NCBI GenBank assembly: GCA_965200505.1
Contig: OZ241343.1
Span: 1,364,001-1,428,000 of the forward strand
Direction: 5' to 3'
DNA: 64,000 nucleotides
Source of the DNA: VXNE01 sp965200505
GTDB taxonomy: Bacteria > Pseudomonadota > Gammaproteobacteria > Pseudomonadales > Azotimanducaceae
In this document: positions 46,701 to 54,178 of the stretch, piece by piece
How positions within the stretch are numbered: the stretch's first letter is position 1
Layout: the number at the start of each line of letters is the position of its first letter
Made by a program: the position numbers and the translations under genes
Notes under the pieces: generated by a model
Seen by the model: only the letters and a program-made list of their open reading frames with translations
Told to the model about the DNA's origin: nothing
The model's database searches: none

Positions 46701-47175
46701 GGACTACGACATCTTTTGCTTGCTGCACACCAAGCGCAGCCCACACATGGCGCCCGGCGAAGCGCAGCGGTGGCGGCGCAAACTCTTGATGCCGTTGCTC
46801 GGCAGCGGCGAACGCGCCGCGGCGAACGTCAAGTTGATGCAGGAGGATGGCACGGTTGGCCAACTCGGAGCGGCGGCGTGCCGCTACACGGAACTGAACG
46901 ACAATCCAGAGCGGTATTTCGAGGCGCTGCGGCGGCTTGGCATCAATGAGGACGCCGCCGCCGTCGAGTTCCTGAGCGGCACCATGATGTTCGTTCGCGC
47001 CGCGGTGCTGCGCCGGGTGTTCGAGGGATTGCGCGACGTGGATTTCGAGATTGGAGACGGCGGTTCCGTCGCATTCCACCGCGATGGTCAATGGGCGCAT
47101 GCCGTGGAGCGGGCCATCGGCGCGGTGGTGCGCGACATGGGCTATCGGTTCGAGTGGCGCCAAGGGGCGGATTGA
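43780..47175 (+). CDS. sulfotransferase / coiled-coil / rhamnan-synthesis F fusion protein
   Basis: 1131 residues. Residues 1-260: sulfotransferase-like domain with VLVAGMHRSGTSALTRMLVG (PAPS loop) and RLVFPVRNPLEVAASLARRD. Residues about 270-610: long coiled coil, including ten identical 21-residue units (AAERAGALEREV-AARDERLSE). Residues about 611-700: basic linker. C-terminal third: FDPDWYLANNDDVKSAGVDPLQHYLESG repeats and an RgpF (rhamnan synthesis F) domain with YVSENAGRDIGGHFQLL and IFCLLHTKRSPHM. Presumably modifies or assembles a surface polysaccharide. Leads an operon with a glycosyltransferase, rfbC and an epimerase. Confidence 0.88.
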   Translation: MDRVAVLVAGMHRSGTSALTRMLVGVGCDAPRTCMEADAHNALGYWESKVIVELNDAILASGGSSWDDWGPFNPAWCSSPAAAPFHARAVRALEREFGDSPLFVLKDPRICRLLTFWKESLEAFGTTTRLVFPVRNPLEVAASLARRDLIEEPFGALLWLRNVLEAEADCRGDERAFIRYDDVLVNWEAAAERLARQLSITWPKRSTLTTLEIDENLPQKLKHQVRTDADVSDGPGVAEWVKSTYAILARWTRDDVRKGDAARLDATKAALDEAEAVFRRPLVLGVRARQREARLEGELAEFRQGMEALAADIKAKDGQLATKDGQLAELGETVTARDVRIDALEHEVSGRGGRLRESAQRIDALEHEVLARDERIREAAERAGALEREVAARDERLSEAAERAGALEREVAARDERLSEAAERAGALEREVAARDERLSEAAERAGALEREVAARDERLSEAAERAGALEREVAARDERLSEAAERAGALEREVAARDERLSEAAERAGALEREVAARDERLSEAAERAGALEREVAARDERLSEAAERAGALEREVAARDERLSEAAERAGALEREVAARDERLSEAAEHIAGLDTHAKEQAKQLDALHASTSWRITRPLRTIKRFIGAASRRRVLRWVMVPARLAWRLLPLGKARKERLKGRAGRRLPKRLAVHNASLYARADGFAAAGRLDLADYSHRAAQGKGAVPILFDPDWYLANNDDVKSAGVDPLQHYLESGAIEGRLPVAIEPNVIDPMIDGLHRLNLNDQNVFRFDGAFYRALYPELAPLDEDALARHYEEHGRAESRAGSKGEFVAEFCIHPAEIPLDFRAEEYISLYPDLSPFGERPALEALRHYMLHGRWEPRLHTLRDEEKRAPTRQPALQPTPAGARRPLCVLAHVYYPELWPELAGYVDNLPSGTYDLYVNLVDATFTQASLADIRAAFPAARVYVSENAGRDIGGHFQLLRNLRMEDYDIFCLLHTKRSPHMAPGEAQRWRRKLLMPLLGSGERAAANVKLMQEDGTVGQLGAAACRYTELNDNPERYFEALRRLGINEDAAAVEFLSGTMMFVRAAVLRRVFEGLRDVDFEIGDGGSVAFHRDGQWAHAVERAIGAVVRDMGYRFEWRQGAD
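44914..45543 (+). repeat. ten identical 63-bp tandem repeats
   Basis: Each unit encodes the 21-residue block AAERAGALEREVAARDERL-SE. I see no base differences between the ten copies, unlike the diverged units just before them. The array is in frame, so copy-number variation should change protein length without a frameshift. Confidence 0.95.
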
Positions 47176-48326
47176 TGCGGGTCTGCGTCGTCTGCCATGA
47201 AGCGAGCCTCACCGGGGCGCCACGCATCGGCTTCGACGTCGCGGCCCATTTGAGCACCGCGCACGAGGTGACGCTGTTGGCCAAGCAAGGCGGGCCATTG
47301 ATCGACCTGCCGGGTTACGACCGGGAGCGCCTCGGCTACCAGGAGTTGGGCACTGGTCACGAGATTTGCGATCTCACCTATGCCGAACGGGTGGCCGGCG
47401 CGGTGGAAATCCTCGACCGCCTGCGGCCGGATCTCGTGTATGTCAATTCGGTGGCGGCGGGGGAGTGGTGTGAGGCCGGCGCCCGGGCCGGTGCCGTCGT
47501 CGCGCTGCACACCCATGAGACGCAAGGCAGCCTGCCGGCGCTGCTGTCGCGGATCTGCACACCGCGGATACTCGACTGGACGGACTTGTTGATCGGCGCT
47601 TCGCCACAATCGCTCGATGACTTGGAGCGGCTTACCGGCCGCGTGGCGCCGCAGCGCCTCAATTTCGGCATATTCATCGACGTTGACCATGTGCTGGCCC
47701 AAGGCAAGCTGCCGCCGGGCATTGCCCGCAACGCCGCAGGAGACGCCTTGGTGGAAGGCGATCGGCCGGTCATTGCGATGTCTGGCTTGGCGCAAGCCCG
47801 CAAGGGGGCGGACATCTTTCTGGAGGTCGCGCAGCGCTTGCCAGAACACGATTTCCTCTGGGTCGGCCCTTGGGCCCCGCCGGAGACCGATTTGAACGGC
47901 GCCACGTTGGAGCGCTTTCGGCAACTCAACTTGGCCAATTTCCATGTGACTGGGATGGTGCGCAACCCCTACGCCGAACTGCGCCGCGCCGACGTTTTCG
48001 TGTTGACGGCCCGCGAAGACCCCAATCCCCTCGTGGCCGCGGAGGCGTTGGCGTTGGGGCTCAAGGTTGTGGCGTTCGCTGAGACCGGCGCCACGGTGAA
48101 GTTGCTGGAACGGTTCGGCTACGCGCTCACTGGCACCCCCGCGGCGTCTCGCATCGCCGCGCTGCTGCCCCGCATCTTGGCGCCCGCCGGCCTCTGGCGG
48201 GAAGGCCGCGACGCCGAAATCCGCGCCGCGGTGGATGGCGCCGGCAAACTGGCGGCGCTGCAGGAAACCCTCGAAGCGTTGGTAGCCGATCGAGGGGCGG
48301 CTGCGGTGGCCGAGCCAAGCGCCTGA
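47175..48326 (+). CDS. glycosyltransferase, family 4/1 type (GT-B)
   Basis: 383 residues. VCVVCHEASLTGAPRIGFDVAAHL opening; VIAMSGLAQARKGADIFLEVAQRL, HVTGMVRNPYAELRRADVFVLTAREDPNPLVAAEALALG (quoted in parts) is the C-terminal donor-binding signature with E-x7-E. Start ATG 47175 overlaps the previous stop by one base, and the stop overlaps rfbC by one base. Sugar specificity not assignable. Confidence 0.88.
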   Translation: MRVCVVCHEASLTGAPRIGFDVAAHLSTAHEVTLLAKQGGPLIDLPGYDRERLGYQELGTGHEICDLTYAERVAGAVEILDRLRPDLVYVNSVAAGEWCEAGARAGAVVALHTHETQGSLPALLSRICTPRILDWTDLLIGASPQSLDDLERLTGRVAPQRLNFGIFIDVDHVLAQGKLPPGIARNAAGDALVEGDRPVIAMSGLAQARKGADIFLEVAQRLPEHDFLWVGPWAPPETDLNGATLERFRQLNLANFHVTGMVRNPYAELRRADVFVLTAREDPNPLVAAEALALGLKVVAFAETGATVKLLERFGYALTGTPAASRIAALLPRILAPAGLWREGRDAEIRAAVDGAGKLAALQETLEALVADRGAAAVAEPSA

Positions 48327-48898
48327 TGGAGGTTGAGCCTCTTGCCATCGCCGCGGTGAAGCGCATGACGCCGGCGCGGCATGGCGATCACCGCGGCTTT
48401 TTCTCCGAGGTCTATAACCGCGATCGCCTTGCCGCGGCCGGCATCGACGTCACCTTTGTGCAGGACAACCACTCCTTCTCCGCCGAGCGCGGCACGGTGC
48501 GCGGCCTGCATTTCCAGGCACCGCCGTTTGCGCAGGACAAACTCGTGCGCGTCACCAAGGGCGCCGTGTTTGACGTGGCGGTGGACGTCCGGCGCGGTTC
48601 GCCGACTTTCGGGCGCCATGTGCATGCGGAGCTTTCGGCTGAGGCGTGGAATCAGCTGTTCGTGCCGGCAGGATTCGCGCACGGCTTGATGACCTTGGCG
48701 CCGGACACGGAGATCATCTACAAGGTGAGCGCCCGCTATGCCCCGGAACACGACCATGGGCTGTTTTGGAACGATCCCGCCCTAGGCATCCCGTGGCCCA
48801 TCCCGGCGGCGGAGGCGATCCTCTCGGAGCGTGATCGCCGCCAGCCTCGGCTCGCCGATTTCGCCACGCCGTTCGTTTACGACCCCGCGACGACATGA
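48326..48898 (+). CDS. rfbC: dTDP-4-dehydrorhamnose 3,5-epimerase
   Basis: 190 residues, beta-jellyroll. TPARHGDHRGFFSEVYNRD, FVQDNHSFSAERGTVRGLHFQAPPFAQDKLVRV (catalytic His in GLHFQ), VFDVAVDVRRGSPTFG, LFVPAGFAHGLMTL, and EIIYKVSARYAPEHDHGLFWNDPALGI match RfbC throughout (quoted in parts). Double-epimerises dTDP-4-keto-6-deoxyglucose toward rhamnose. rfbA, B and D are not in the window. Overlaps the next gene by four bases. Confidence 0.93.
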   Translation: MEVEPLAIAAVKRMTPARHGDHRGFFSEVYNRDRLAAAGIDVTFVQDNHSFSAERGTVRGLHFQAPPFAQDKLVRVTKGAVFDVAVDVRRGSPTFGRHVHAELSAEAWNQLFVPAGFAHGLMTLAPDTEIIYKVSARYAPEHDHGLFWNDPALGIPWPIPAAEAILSERDRRQPRLADFATPFVYDPATT

Positions 48899-49932
48899 GC
48901 ACGTTATTGGTGACCGGCGCCGGGGGTTACATCGGCACCACTTTGACACCCATGCTGCTGGATGCCGGCCATGCCGTACGGGCCGTGGACCGCTTTTTCT
49001 TCGGCCGCGATCTGCTGCCGCCACGTCCCGGGCTCACGGTGCTGGTGGAGGACACGAGGCGGCTGGAACCGCGGCACTTCGAGGGCGTGGACGCGGTGAT
49101 CGACTTGGCGGCCATCTCCAATGACCCATCGGGGGAGCTGTTCCAGAGCGCGACTTGGCAGATCAACGGGGAAGCGCGGGTTCGCTGCGCGCGCCTCGCC
49201 AAGGCGGCCGGCGTGGGGCGCTACATCCTGCCGTCGTCGTGCAGCATCTATGGGTTCCAAGCGCCCGGGGTGATCGTGGACGAAACGACGCCGCCGAATC
49301 CGCTCACCACCTATGCTCGCGCCAACGAGCTGGCCGAGCGCGGCGTCTTGAGCTTGGCCGACGCCCGGTTCTGCGCGGTGGCGCTGCGGCAAGCGACGGT
49401 GTACGGCCTGTCGCCACGCATGCGCTTCGACCTCGCCATCAACGGCATGACATACGGCGCTTGGCAAGGCGGCCGCCTGCCACTCATGCGCGACGGCTCG
49501 CAGTGGCGGCCGATGCTGCACGTGCGGGACGCGGCGTGTGCGCTCATGTTCTTCTTGGACGCGGACTCGAAGGCCGTGCGGGGCCGCATCTTCAACGTCG
49601 GTTCCGCGGCGAACAACTACCAAATCGGCCCGCTGGGATCGCTGGTGCAGGAAGCGGTGCCGCGGGATGTCGCAATCGAGTGGTACGGCGACCCGGACGA
49701 GCGCAGCTACCGCGTCGCGTTCGAGCGCATCGAGGCACTGGGCTACAAGGCGCGGCTCTCGGCCACGGACGGTGTGGCGGAGATCTGCGCCGCGTTGGCG
49801 GCCGGTCGGGTGGCGCGAACGCCACGCACCATCACCTTGGATTGGTACAAGCATTTGGTGGACATGCAACGGCTGGTGCGGGAAGTCGAGCTGCATGGCG
49901 GCATCGTGGACATTGACGCCGCACCCCCTTAG
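48895..49932 (+). CDS. NAD-dependent epimerase/dehydratase, YxxxK lysine replaced
   Basis: 345 residues, extended SDR fold. LLVTGAGGYIGTTLTPMLLDAGH is the NAD-binding GxxGxxG. PSSCSIYGFQAPGVIVDE and NPLTTYARANELAE follow. In this family the second motif is Y-x-x-x-K; here it is Y140-A-R-A-N144, so the catalytic Lys is Asn. ALRQATVYGLSPRMRFDLAIN and WRPMLHVRDAACALM are otherwise typical of sugar-nucleotide epimerases. Likely reaction is unknown, and the substitution may mark a changed role. Last gene of the glycan operon, convergent with apaH. Confidence 0.82.
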   Translation: MSTLLVTGAGGYIGTTLTPMLLDAGHAVRAVDRFFFGRDLLPPRPGLTVLVEDTRRLEPRHFEGVDAVIDLAAISNDPSGELFQSATWQINGEARVRCARLAKAAGVGRYILPSSCSIYGFQAPGVIVDETTPPNPLTTYARANELAERGVLSLADARFCAVALRQATVYGLSPRMRFDLAINGMTYGAWQGGRLPLMRDGSQWRPMLHVRDAACALMFFLDADSKAVRGRIFNVGSAANNYQIGPLGSLVQEAVPRDVAIEWYGDPDERSYRVAFERIEALGYKARLSATDGVAEICAALAAGRVARTPRTITLDWYKHLVDMQRLVREVELHGGIVDIDAAPP

Positions 49933-50726
49933 CGCACCGCCCGGACGCTGATGAACTTGCCGTCCTCCAGGCGGTAGGCCGTCAGCGTTGCGCCCCAGAC
50001 GCAGCCGGTGTCCACGCCGATGGCGCGCTTGCGGCAAACGCCGTTCAGCGCCGCCCAATGGCCGAACAGGATGGGGCGGCGGACGCGCGATGGGAACTCA
50101 AACCACGGCTTGAAGCCGGCCGGCGCGGCCTCGGCGGGGCCCTTGGCCTTGAACTCCAAGGTGCCATCGGCGGCGACGAAGCGCATGCGCGTGAAGTAGT
50201 TAACGATGACGCGCAGCCGCTCGATGCCGGCCAAGGACTTGCGCCAAGCGCGAGGCTCGTCGCCGTAGATGCGGCTCAGAAACTCACCGCAGCCGTCGCC
50301 GCGCAAGGCCGTCTCCACTTCGGCGGCGCGACGCTTGGCCTTCTTCAGCCGCCAGATGTGCGGCACGCCGGCATGGGCCATCACCACGCCTTGGGCGCGG
50401 TGCAACAGCGGTTGGCGGCGCAACCAATGCGCGAGCCGCAGGCAATCCTTGGCGTCGAGCAACTCGTCCAGCGTGTCCGAAGGGCGCGGCGCATGGCCGC
50501 CCAAGGCGATGGCGAGGAAGTGCAGGTCGTGGTTGCCGAGCACCGTCACCGCGGCATCGCCCAAACCCTTGACGAAACGCAACGTCGCCAGCGACTCCGG
50601 CCCGCGATTCACCAGATCGCCCACAAACCAAAGCCGGTCGCGCCGACGCCGATGGCCGAGCTTCGCCAAGAGCGCCTCCAGTTCGGCGAAGCAGCCCTGC
50701 ACATCGCCGATGACGTAGGTGGCCAC
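49929..50726 (-). CDS. apaH: symmetrical bis(5'-nucleosyl)-tetraphosphatase
   Basis: 265 residues from GTG. VATYVIGDVQGCFAELEALLAKLG and LWFVGDLVNRGPESLATLRFVKGLG with VTVLGNHDLHFLAIALG are the metallophosphatase motifs, and ILFGHWAALNG plus AIGVDTGCVWGATLTA complete the site (quoted in parts). Hydrolyses Ap4A to ADP. GTG 50726 lies 4 bases after the apaG stop; the frame continues upstream only as overlap of apaG. Confidence 0.95.
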   Translation of the reverse strand: MATYVIGDVQGCFAELEALLAKLGHRRRRDRLWFVGDLVNRGPESLATLRFVKGLGDAAVTVLGNHDLHFLAIALGGHAPRPSDTLDELLDAKDCLRLAHWLRRQPLLHRAQGVVMAHAGVPHIWRLKKAKRRAAEVETALRGDGCGEFLSRIYGDEPRAWRKSLAGIERLRVIVNYFTRMRFVAADGTLEFKAKGPAEAAPAGFKPWFEFPSRVRRPILFGHWAALNGVCRKRAIGVDTGCVWGATLTAYRLEDGKFISVRAVR

Positions 50727-50730
50727 CCGG

Positions 50731-51114
50731 TCAGTGAACGGCGTTCGGCATGGCGAGGGTGAACGCCGGAATGGGTACCACGAACTCCTCGCCGTCGTCC
50801 CAACAGAAGAGGTAATGGCCGGCCATGGAACCCACCGCGGTGGCCAACGCCGCCGCGCTGGTGTAGCGAAACGCTTTGCCGGGCGGAATGCGCGGCTGCC
50901 GGCCCACCACGCCGGCGCCCTCCACTTCCTGCACGTCGCCCTCGCCGTCCGTGATGACCCAGCGCCGCGCCAGCAACTGCCCGGCGCGTTCGCCGGTGTT
51001 GGTGATGGTGATGGTGTAGGCGAACACGTAGCGCTTCGCGTCCGGATCCGATTCGGCCGCGATGTAGCGCGTCTCGACCGCAATCTCAAACTCTGTCGTG
51101 CCGCTGTCACTCAC
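50731..51114 (-). CDS. apaG: ApaG protein
   Basis: 127 residues, a single DUF525 (fibronectin III-like) domain: FEIAVETRYIAAESDPDAKRYVFAYTITITNTG, LLARRWVITDGEGDVQEVEGAGVVGRQPRIPPG and SMAGHYLFCWDDGEEFVVPIPAFTLAMP (quoted in parts). Function unclear even in model organisms, though linked to Ap4A and magnesium/cobalt phenotypes. Four-base overlap with rsmA. Confidence 0.95.
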   Translation of the reverse strand: MSDSGTTEFEIAVETRYIAAESDPDAKRYVFAYTITITNTGERAGQLLARRWVITDGEGDVQEVEGAGVVGRQPRIPPGKAFRYTSAAALATAVGSMAGHYLFCWDDGEEFVVPIPAFTLAMPNAVH

Positions 51115-51893
51115 GCTCTGCCCCGCTCAAGCTCGACGAGCTGATTGGCCATGACCACGAAATCCCCCACCGGCAGCGTTTCCGGCCGCGCATCCGCATC
51201 GATTCCCAGCGCCGCCAAATCCAACCCCAAGGACTTTACCGCGTTGCCGAGGCGCTTGCGCCGCTGCGCGAAGGCGACGCCCACCACATGACGCAGCACC
51301 CGGATGTCCCGGGCAGGGGTGGGCGGCGCCCGCGGCGTCAAGCGGACGAAAGTGGAAGACACCTTGGGCGGCGGCGCGAGTGCCTCGGCCGGCACGTCGA
51401 ACAAAGGCACCACCTCACAGTGGTGCTGGGCGATCACCGATAGGCGCCCCCAATCGCGGCCGCCCGGCAACGCTGCCAACCGGGTTGCCACTTCGGCCTG
51501 CAGCATGAAGTGCAGGTCCGTGATCGGCGCCCCGGCGGCTGCGGCGTCGAAGAGGCGGTTCAAGAGCGGCGTCGAAATGTTGTACGGCAGATTGCCGAAT
51601 ACCCGCGTCGGCGCCCGGCCAAGCAGCGCGACGTAGTCCACCGTGAGGGCATCCACCTCCTGAATCCGCACACCCGGCAATCGCCGGTCGAGGTGCGCCG
51701 CCAAGTCGCGGTCGATTTCCAGCGCCGTGAGGCTCGCGCACACACCGCTCGCCGGCCCGGTCAAGGCGCCGCGCCCCGGCCCGATCTCAAGCGCCGCTTC
51801 GTCGCTCCGCAGGTTGAGCGCCGCCATGATGGCCTCCACCACCTCGGCATCGACCAGGAAGTGCTGGCCAAAGCGCTTGCGCAGGCGCGGCAC
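51111..51893 (-). CDS. rsmA: 16S rRNA (A1518/A1519) dimethyltransferase
   Basis: 260 residues from a GTG. KRFGQHFLVDAEVVEAI, then AALEIGPGRGALTG (SAM motif I), EIDRDLAAHLDRRL, and FGNLPYNISTPLLNRLF (NLPY catalytic motif) with FMLQAEVATRL and a C-terminal AFAQRRKRLGNAVKSLG, all typical of RsmA/KsgA. Dimethylates two adenosines near the 3' end of 16S rRNA. Confidence 0.96.
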   Translation of the reverse strand: MPRLRKRFGQHFLVDAEVVEAIMAALNLRSDEAALEIGPGRGALTGPASGVCASLTALEIDRDLAAHLDRRLPGVRIQEVDALTVDYVALLGRAPTRVFGNLPYNISTPLLNRLFDAAAAGAPITDLHFMLQAEVATRLAALPGGRDWGRLSVIAQHHCEVVPLFDVPAEALAPPPKVSSTFVRLTPRAPPTPARDIRVLRHVVGVAFAQRRKRLGNAVKSLGLDLAALGIDADARPETLPVGDFVVMANQLVELERGRA

Positions 51894-51913
51894 GGCGGCT
51901 ATGTGCTACGGCG

Positions 51914-52864
51914 TCACTGGCCGGCCGCGCCACAGACCAGCTCGAAGGCGGCCTGGAAACTGCCGACATCGGCGCGGCCGGTGCCGGCGAGCTCAAGGGC
52001 CGTGCCGTGGTCCACGGATGTGCGCAGGAATGGCAGCCCCAACGTGACATTGACGGCGCGTCCGAAGCTCGCCTGTTTCAGCGCCGGCAGGCCTTGGTCG
52101 TGGTACATCGCCAGCACCGCGTCATCGCCGCGCCGGTTGAACAGCGTGTCCGCCGATAGGGGGCCGGTGACGCACGCGCCGGCGGCGCGCCAAGCGGCGC
52201 AAACCGGTTCGATCACGTCGATTTCCTCGCGGCCGAGCCAACCCCCTTCGCCGGCATGGGGATTCAAGCCCGCCACCGCGATGCGTGGCGACGCGATGCC
52301 AAAGACGTCGCGCAGGCCATCCAGCAACAGGCGCAACGCCCGGTCGAGCCGTGTGCGAGTGACCAAGCCCGGCACCGCCGCCAAGGGAGCATGATCCGTG
52401 ACCAGCGCCACCCGCAGCGGCCCGGCGGCGAGCAGCATCAACACGTCCGGCACGTCGCAGGCGTCGCGCAGGAAGCCGGTGTGGCCGGTGAAGGCGATGC
52501 CGGCCTCGTTGAGCACGGACTTCTGCACCGGCCCGGTCACCAGCGCGTCGAAATCGCCGTGCAGACAGCCCGCCACCGCACGATCCAACGCATTGTGTAC
52601 GCCCGCCGCGTTGCGCGGGTCCAACCGCCCCGGCGCCACAGGTGCCGCCACCGGGCAGGGCGCCACCGTCATGCGGCCCGCGGCGCGGGTGGCCGCTTCG
52701 TCGATGGTGAGCGGCAGCCCTAGCTGTTTGGCGCGTGCCGTGAGCACGTCCGGATCCGCAAGCACCACGGCATCCGCGCGGCGCGGCTGTTGGAAGGCTT
52801 GGATGACAACGTCTGGGCCGATGCCGGCCGGCTCGCCCGGCGTCACGGCTATGCGCTTGACCAT
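51914..52864 (-). CDS. pdxA: 4-hydroxythreonine-4-phosphate dehydrogenase
   Basis: 316 residues. RIAVTPGEPAGIGPDVV, DALVTGPVQKSVLNEAGIAFTGHTGFL, AVAGLNPHAGEGGWLG (metal His), LFNRRGDDAVLAMYHDQGLPALK, and LRTSVDHGTALELAG are the PdxA signature stretches (quoted in parts). NAD-dependent step in de novo pyridoxal phosphate synthesis. Canonical position between surA and rsmA. Confidence 0.96.
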   Translation of the reverse strand: MVKRIAVTPGEPAGIGPDVVIQAFQQPRRADAVVLADPDVLTARAKQLGLPLTIDEAATRAAGRMTVAPCPVAAPVAPGRLDPRNAAGVHNALDRAVAGCLHGDFDALVTGPVQKSVLNEAGIAFTGHTGFLRDACDVPDVLMLLAAGPLRVALVTDHAPLAAVPGLVTRTRLDRALRLLLDGLRDVFGIASPRIAVAGLNPHAGEGGWLGREEIDVIEPVCAAWRAAGACVTGPLSADTLFNRRGDDAVLAMYHDQGLPALKQASFGRAVNVTLGLPFLRTSVDHGTALELAGTGRADVGSFQAAFELVCGAAGQ

Positions 52865-52876
52865 GCCCTGAGGCGT

Positions 52877-54178
52877 CTAACCCTCGGCACCCTCGCCAAT
52901 GCGCAGCTCCACATACGCCTCGTCGCGGATTTCCTGCAGCCACTCCTGCAGTTCCTCCTCGAAGCGCCGGTTGTGCAGCACTGTCATCGCCATGTTGCGG
53001 CGCGCCTCGTCGGACATGTCTTGGTCGCGCCGCCCCTGCACCTCAACGATGTGCCAGCCATGCACACTGGCGAACGGCTCGCTGACCTCGCCCACTTCGA
53101 GTGCGTCCATGGTGGCGCGGAACGCCGGCACGAACTCGCTGCCGTCCGTCCAGCCCAGCTCGCCACCCCCCAGTGCGCTGCCGGGATCGTCTGAGTGTTC
53201 CTTGGCGAGTTCGGCGAAGTCTTCCCCGGCGAGGATGCGACGGCGCAAATCGTGCGCGAGTTCGCGGGTTTGCTCGGCCGTGCGGATGGCCGACGGCCGC
53301 ACCAGAATGTGCCGCACGAGGGACTGCATCTGCCGCTCTTGGCTCACGCCGCGCTGCTCCAAAAGCTGCACGATGTGGAAACCCAAGTTGTTGCGGATGG
53401 GATCGGCGGTTTCGCCCACGGACAGCGTCACGATGCGATCCGCGAACAGGCTCGGCAGCCCACCGGCACGGCGCCACCCCAAGTCCCCGCCTTCGAGGGC
53501 GGTGGAGGCGGCCGAGTGTTCCATCGCCATTTGCGCGAAGTCCGCGCCATCCCGCAGCTCCGCCACGATGGCGTCAGCCGCCCGCACGGCCTTGGCGATG
53601 GTCTCCGGCGCGTTGCCCTCCACCGCCAGCAGGATGTGCCCGACGCGATACTCGTCCGACACCATCTCCTGAAAGAACGTGGACGCGATGAGATCGTCGA
53701 TGTCTTGGTCCGTGATGGTGATGCGCCGGTTCACCAACAGCCGCTGCACACGCTGCAGCTGCAACTCGCGGCGCACGTCCTCGCGGAACTGCCGGTAGCT
53801 CATGCCGTCACGCTCCAACGCTTGGCGGAACTCGTCGAAGGTCATGTCGTTCTGGCGGGCGAAGCCGTTGACGGCCTCGGTCAAGGTCTCGTCGTCGATG
53901 ACGATGCCGCGTTGCTGCGCCATCTGCAGCTGCAGGTTTTCGATGACCAGCCGTTCCATGAGCTGGCTCATCAACGCATCTTCCGGCGGCAGTTCCGCGC
54001 CCTGCTGCCTGAGGCGCTCCAGCACCGAGTCGCGCCGCTCGATGAGTTCCGAGGCCAACACGACATCCTCGTTGACGATGGCGACGATGCCATCCAAGCG
54101 TTCGACCTCGGCTTGCAGCGGCATGGCGCAGAGGGCGAGCCCCCCGGCCAAGGCATTGAACCGGCTAGCGATCCGCAT
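52877..54178 (-). CDS. surA: periplasmic chaperone/prolyl isomerase
   Basis: 433 residues. Signal peptide FNALAGGLALCAMPLQA. The N-domain (VERLDGIVAIVNEDVVLASELIERRDSVLERL) is followed by two parvulin domains: YRVGHILLAVEGNAPETIAKA to GWRRAGGLPSLFADRI, and RHILVRPSAIRTAEQTREL to LGWTDGSEFVPAFRA. Assists outer-membrane protein folding. ATG 54178 overlaps the lptD stop by 14 bases. Confidence 0.95.
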   Translation of the reverse strand: MRIASRFNALAGGLALCAMPLQAEVERLDGIVAIVNEDVVLASELIERRDSVLERLRQQGAELPPEDALMSQLMERLVIENLQLQMAQQRGIVIDDETLTEAVNGFARQNDMTFDEFRQALERDGMSYRQFREDVRRELQLQRVQRLLVNRRITITDQDIDDLIASTFFQEMVSDEYRVGHILLAVEGNAPETIAKAVRAADAIVAELRDGADFAQMAMEHSAASTALEGGDLGWRRAGGLPSLFADRIVTLSVGETADPIRNNLGFHIVQLLEQRGVSQERQMQSLVRHILVRPSAIRTAEQTRELAHDLRRRILAGEDFAELAKEHSDDPGSALGGGELGWTDGSEFVPAFRATMDALEVGEVSEPFASVHGWHIVEVQGRRDQDMSDEARRNMAMTVLHNRRFEEELQEWLQEIRDEAYVELRIGEGAEG

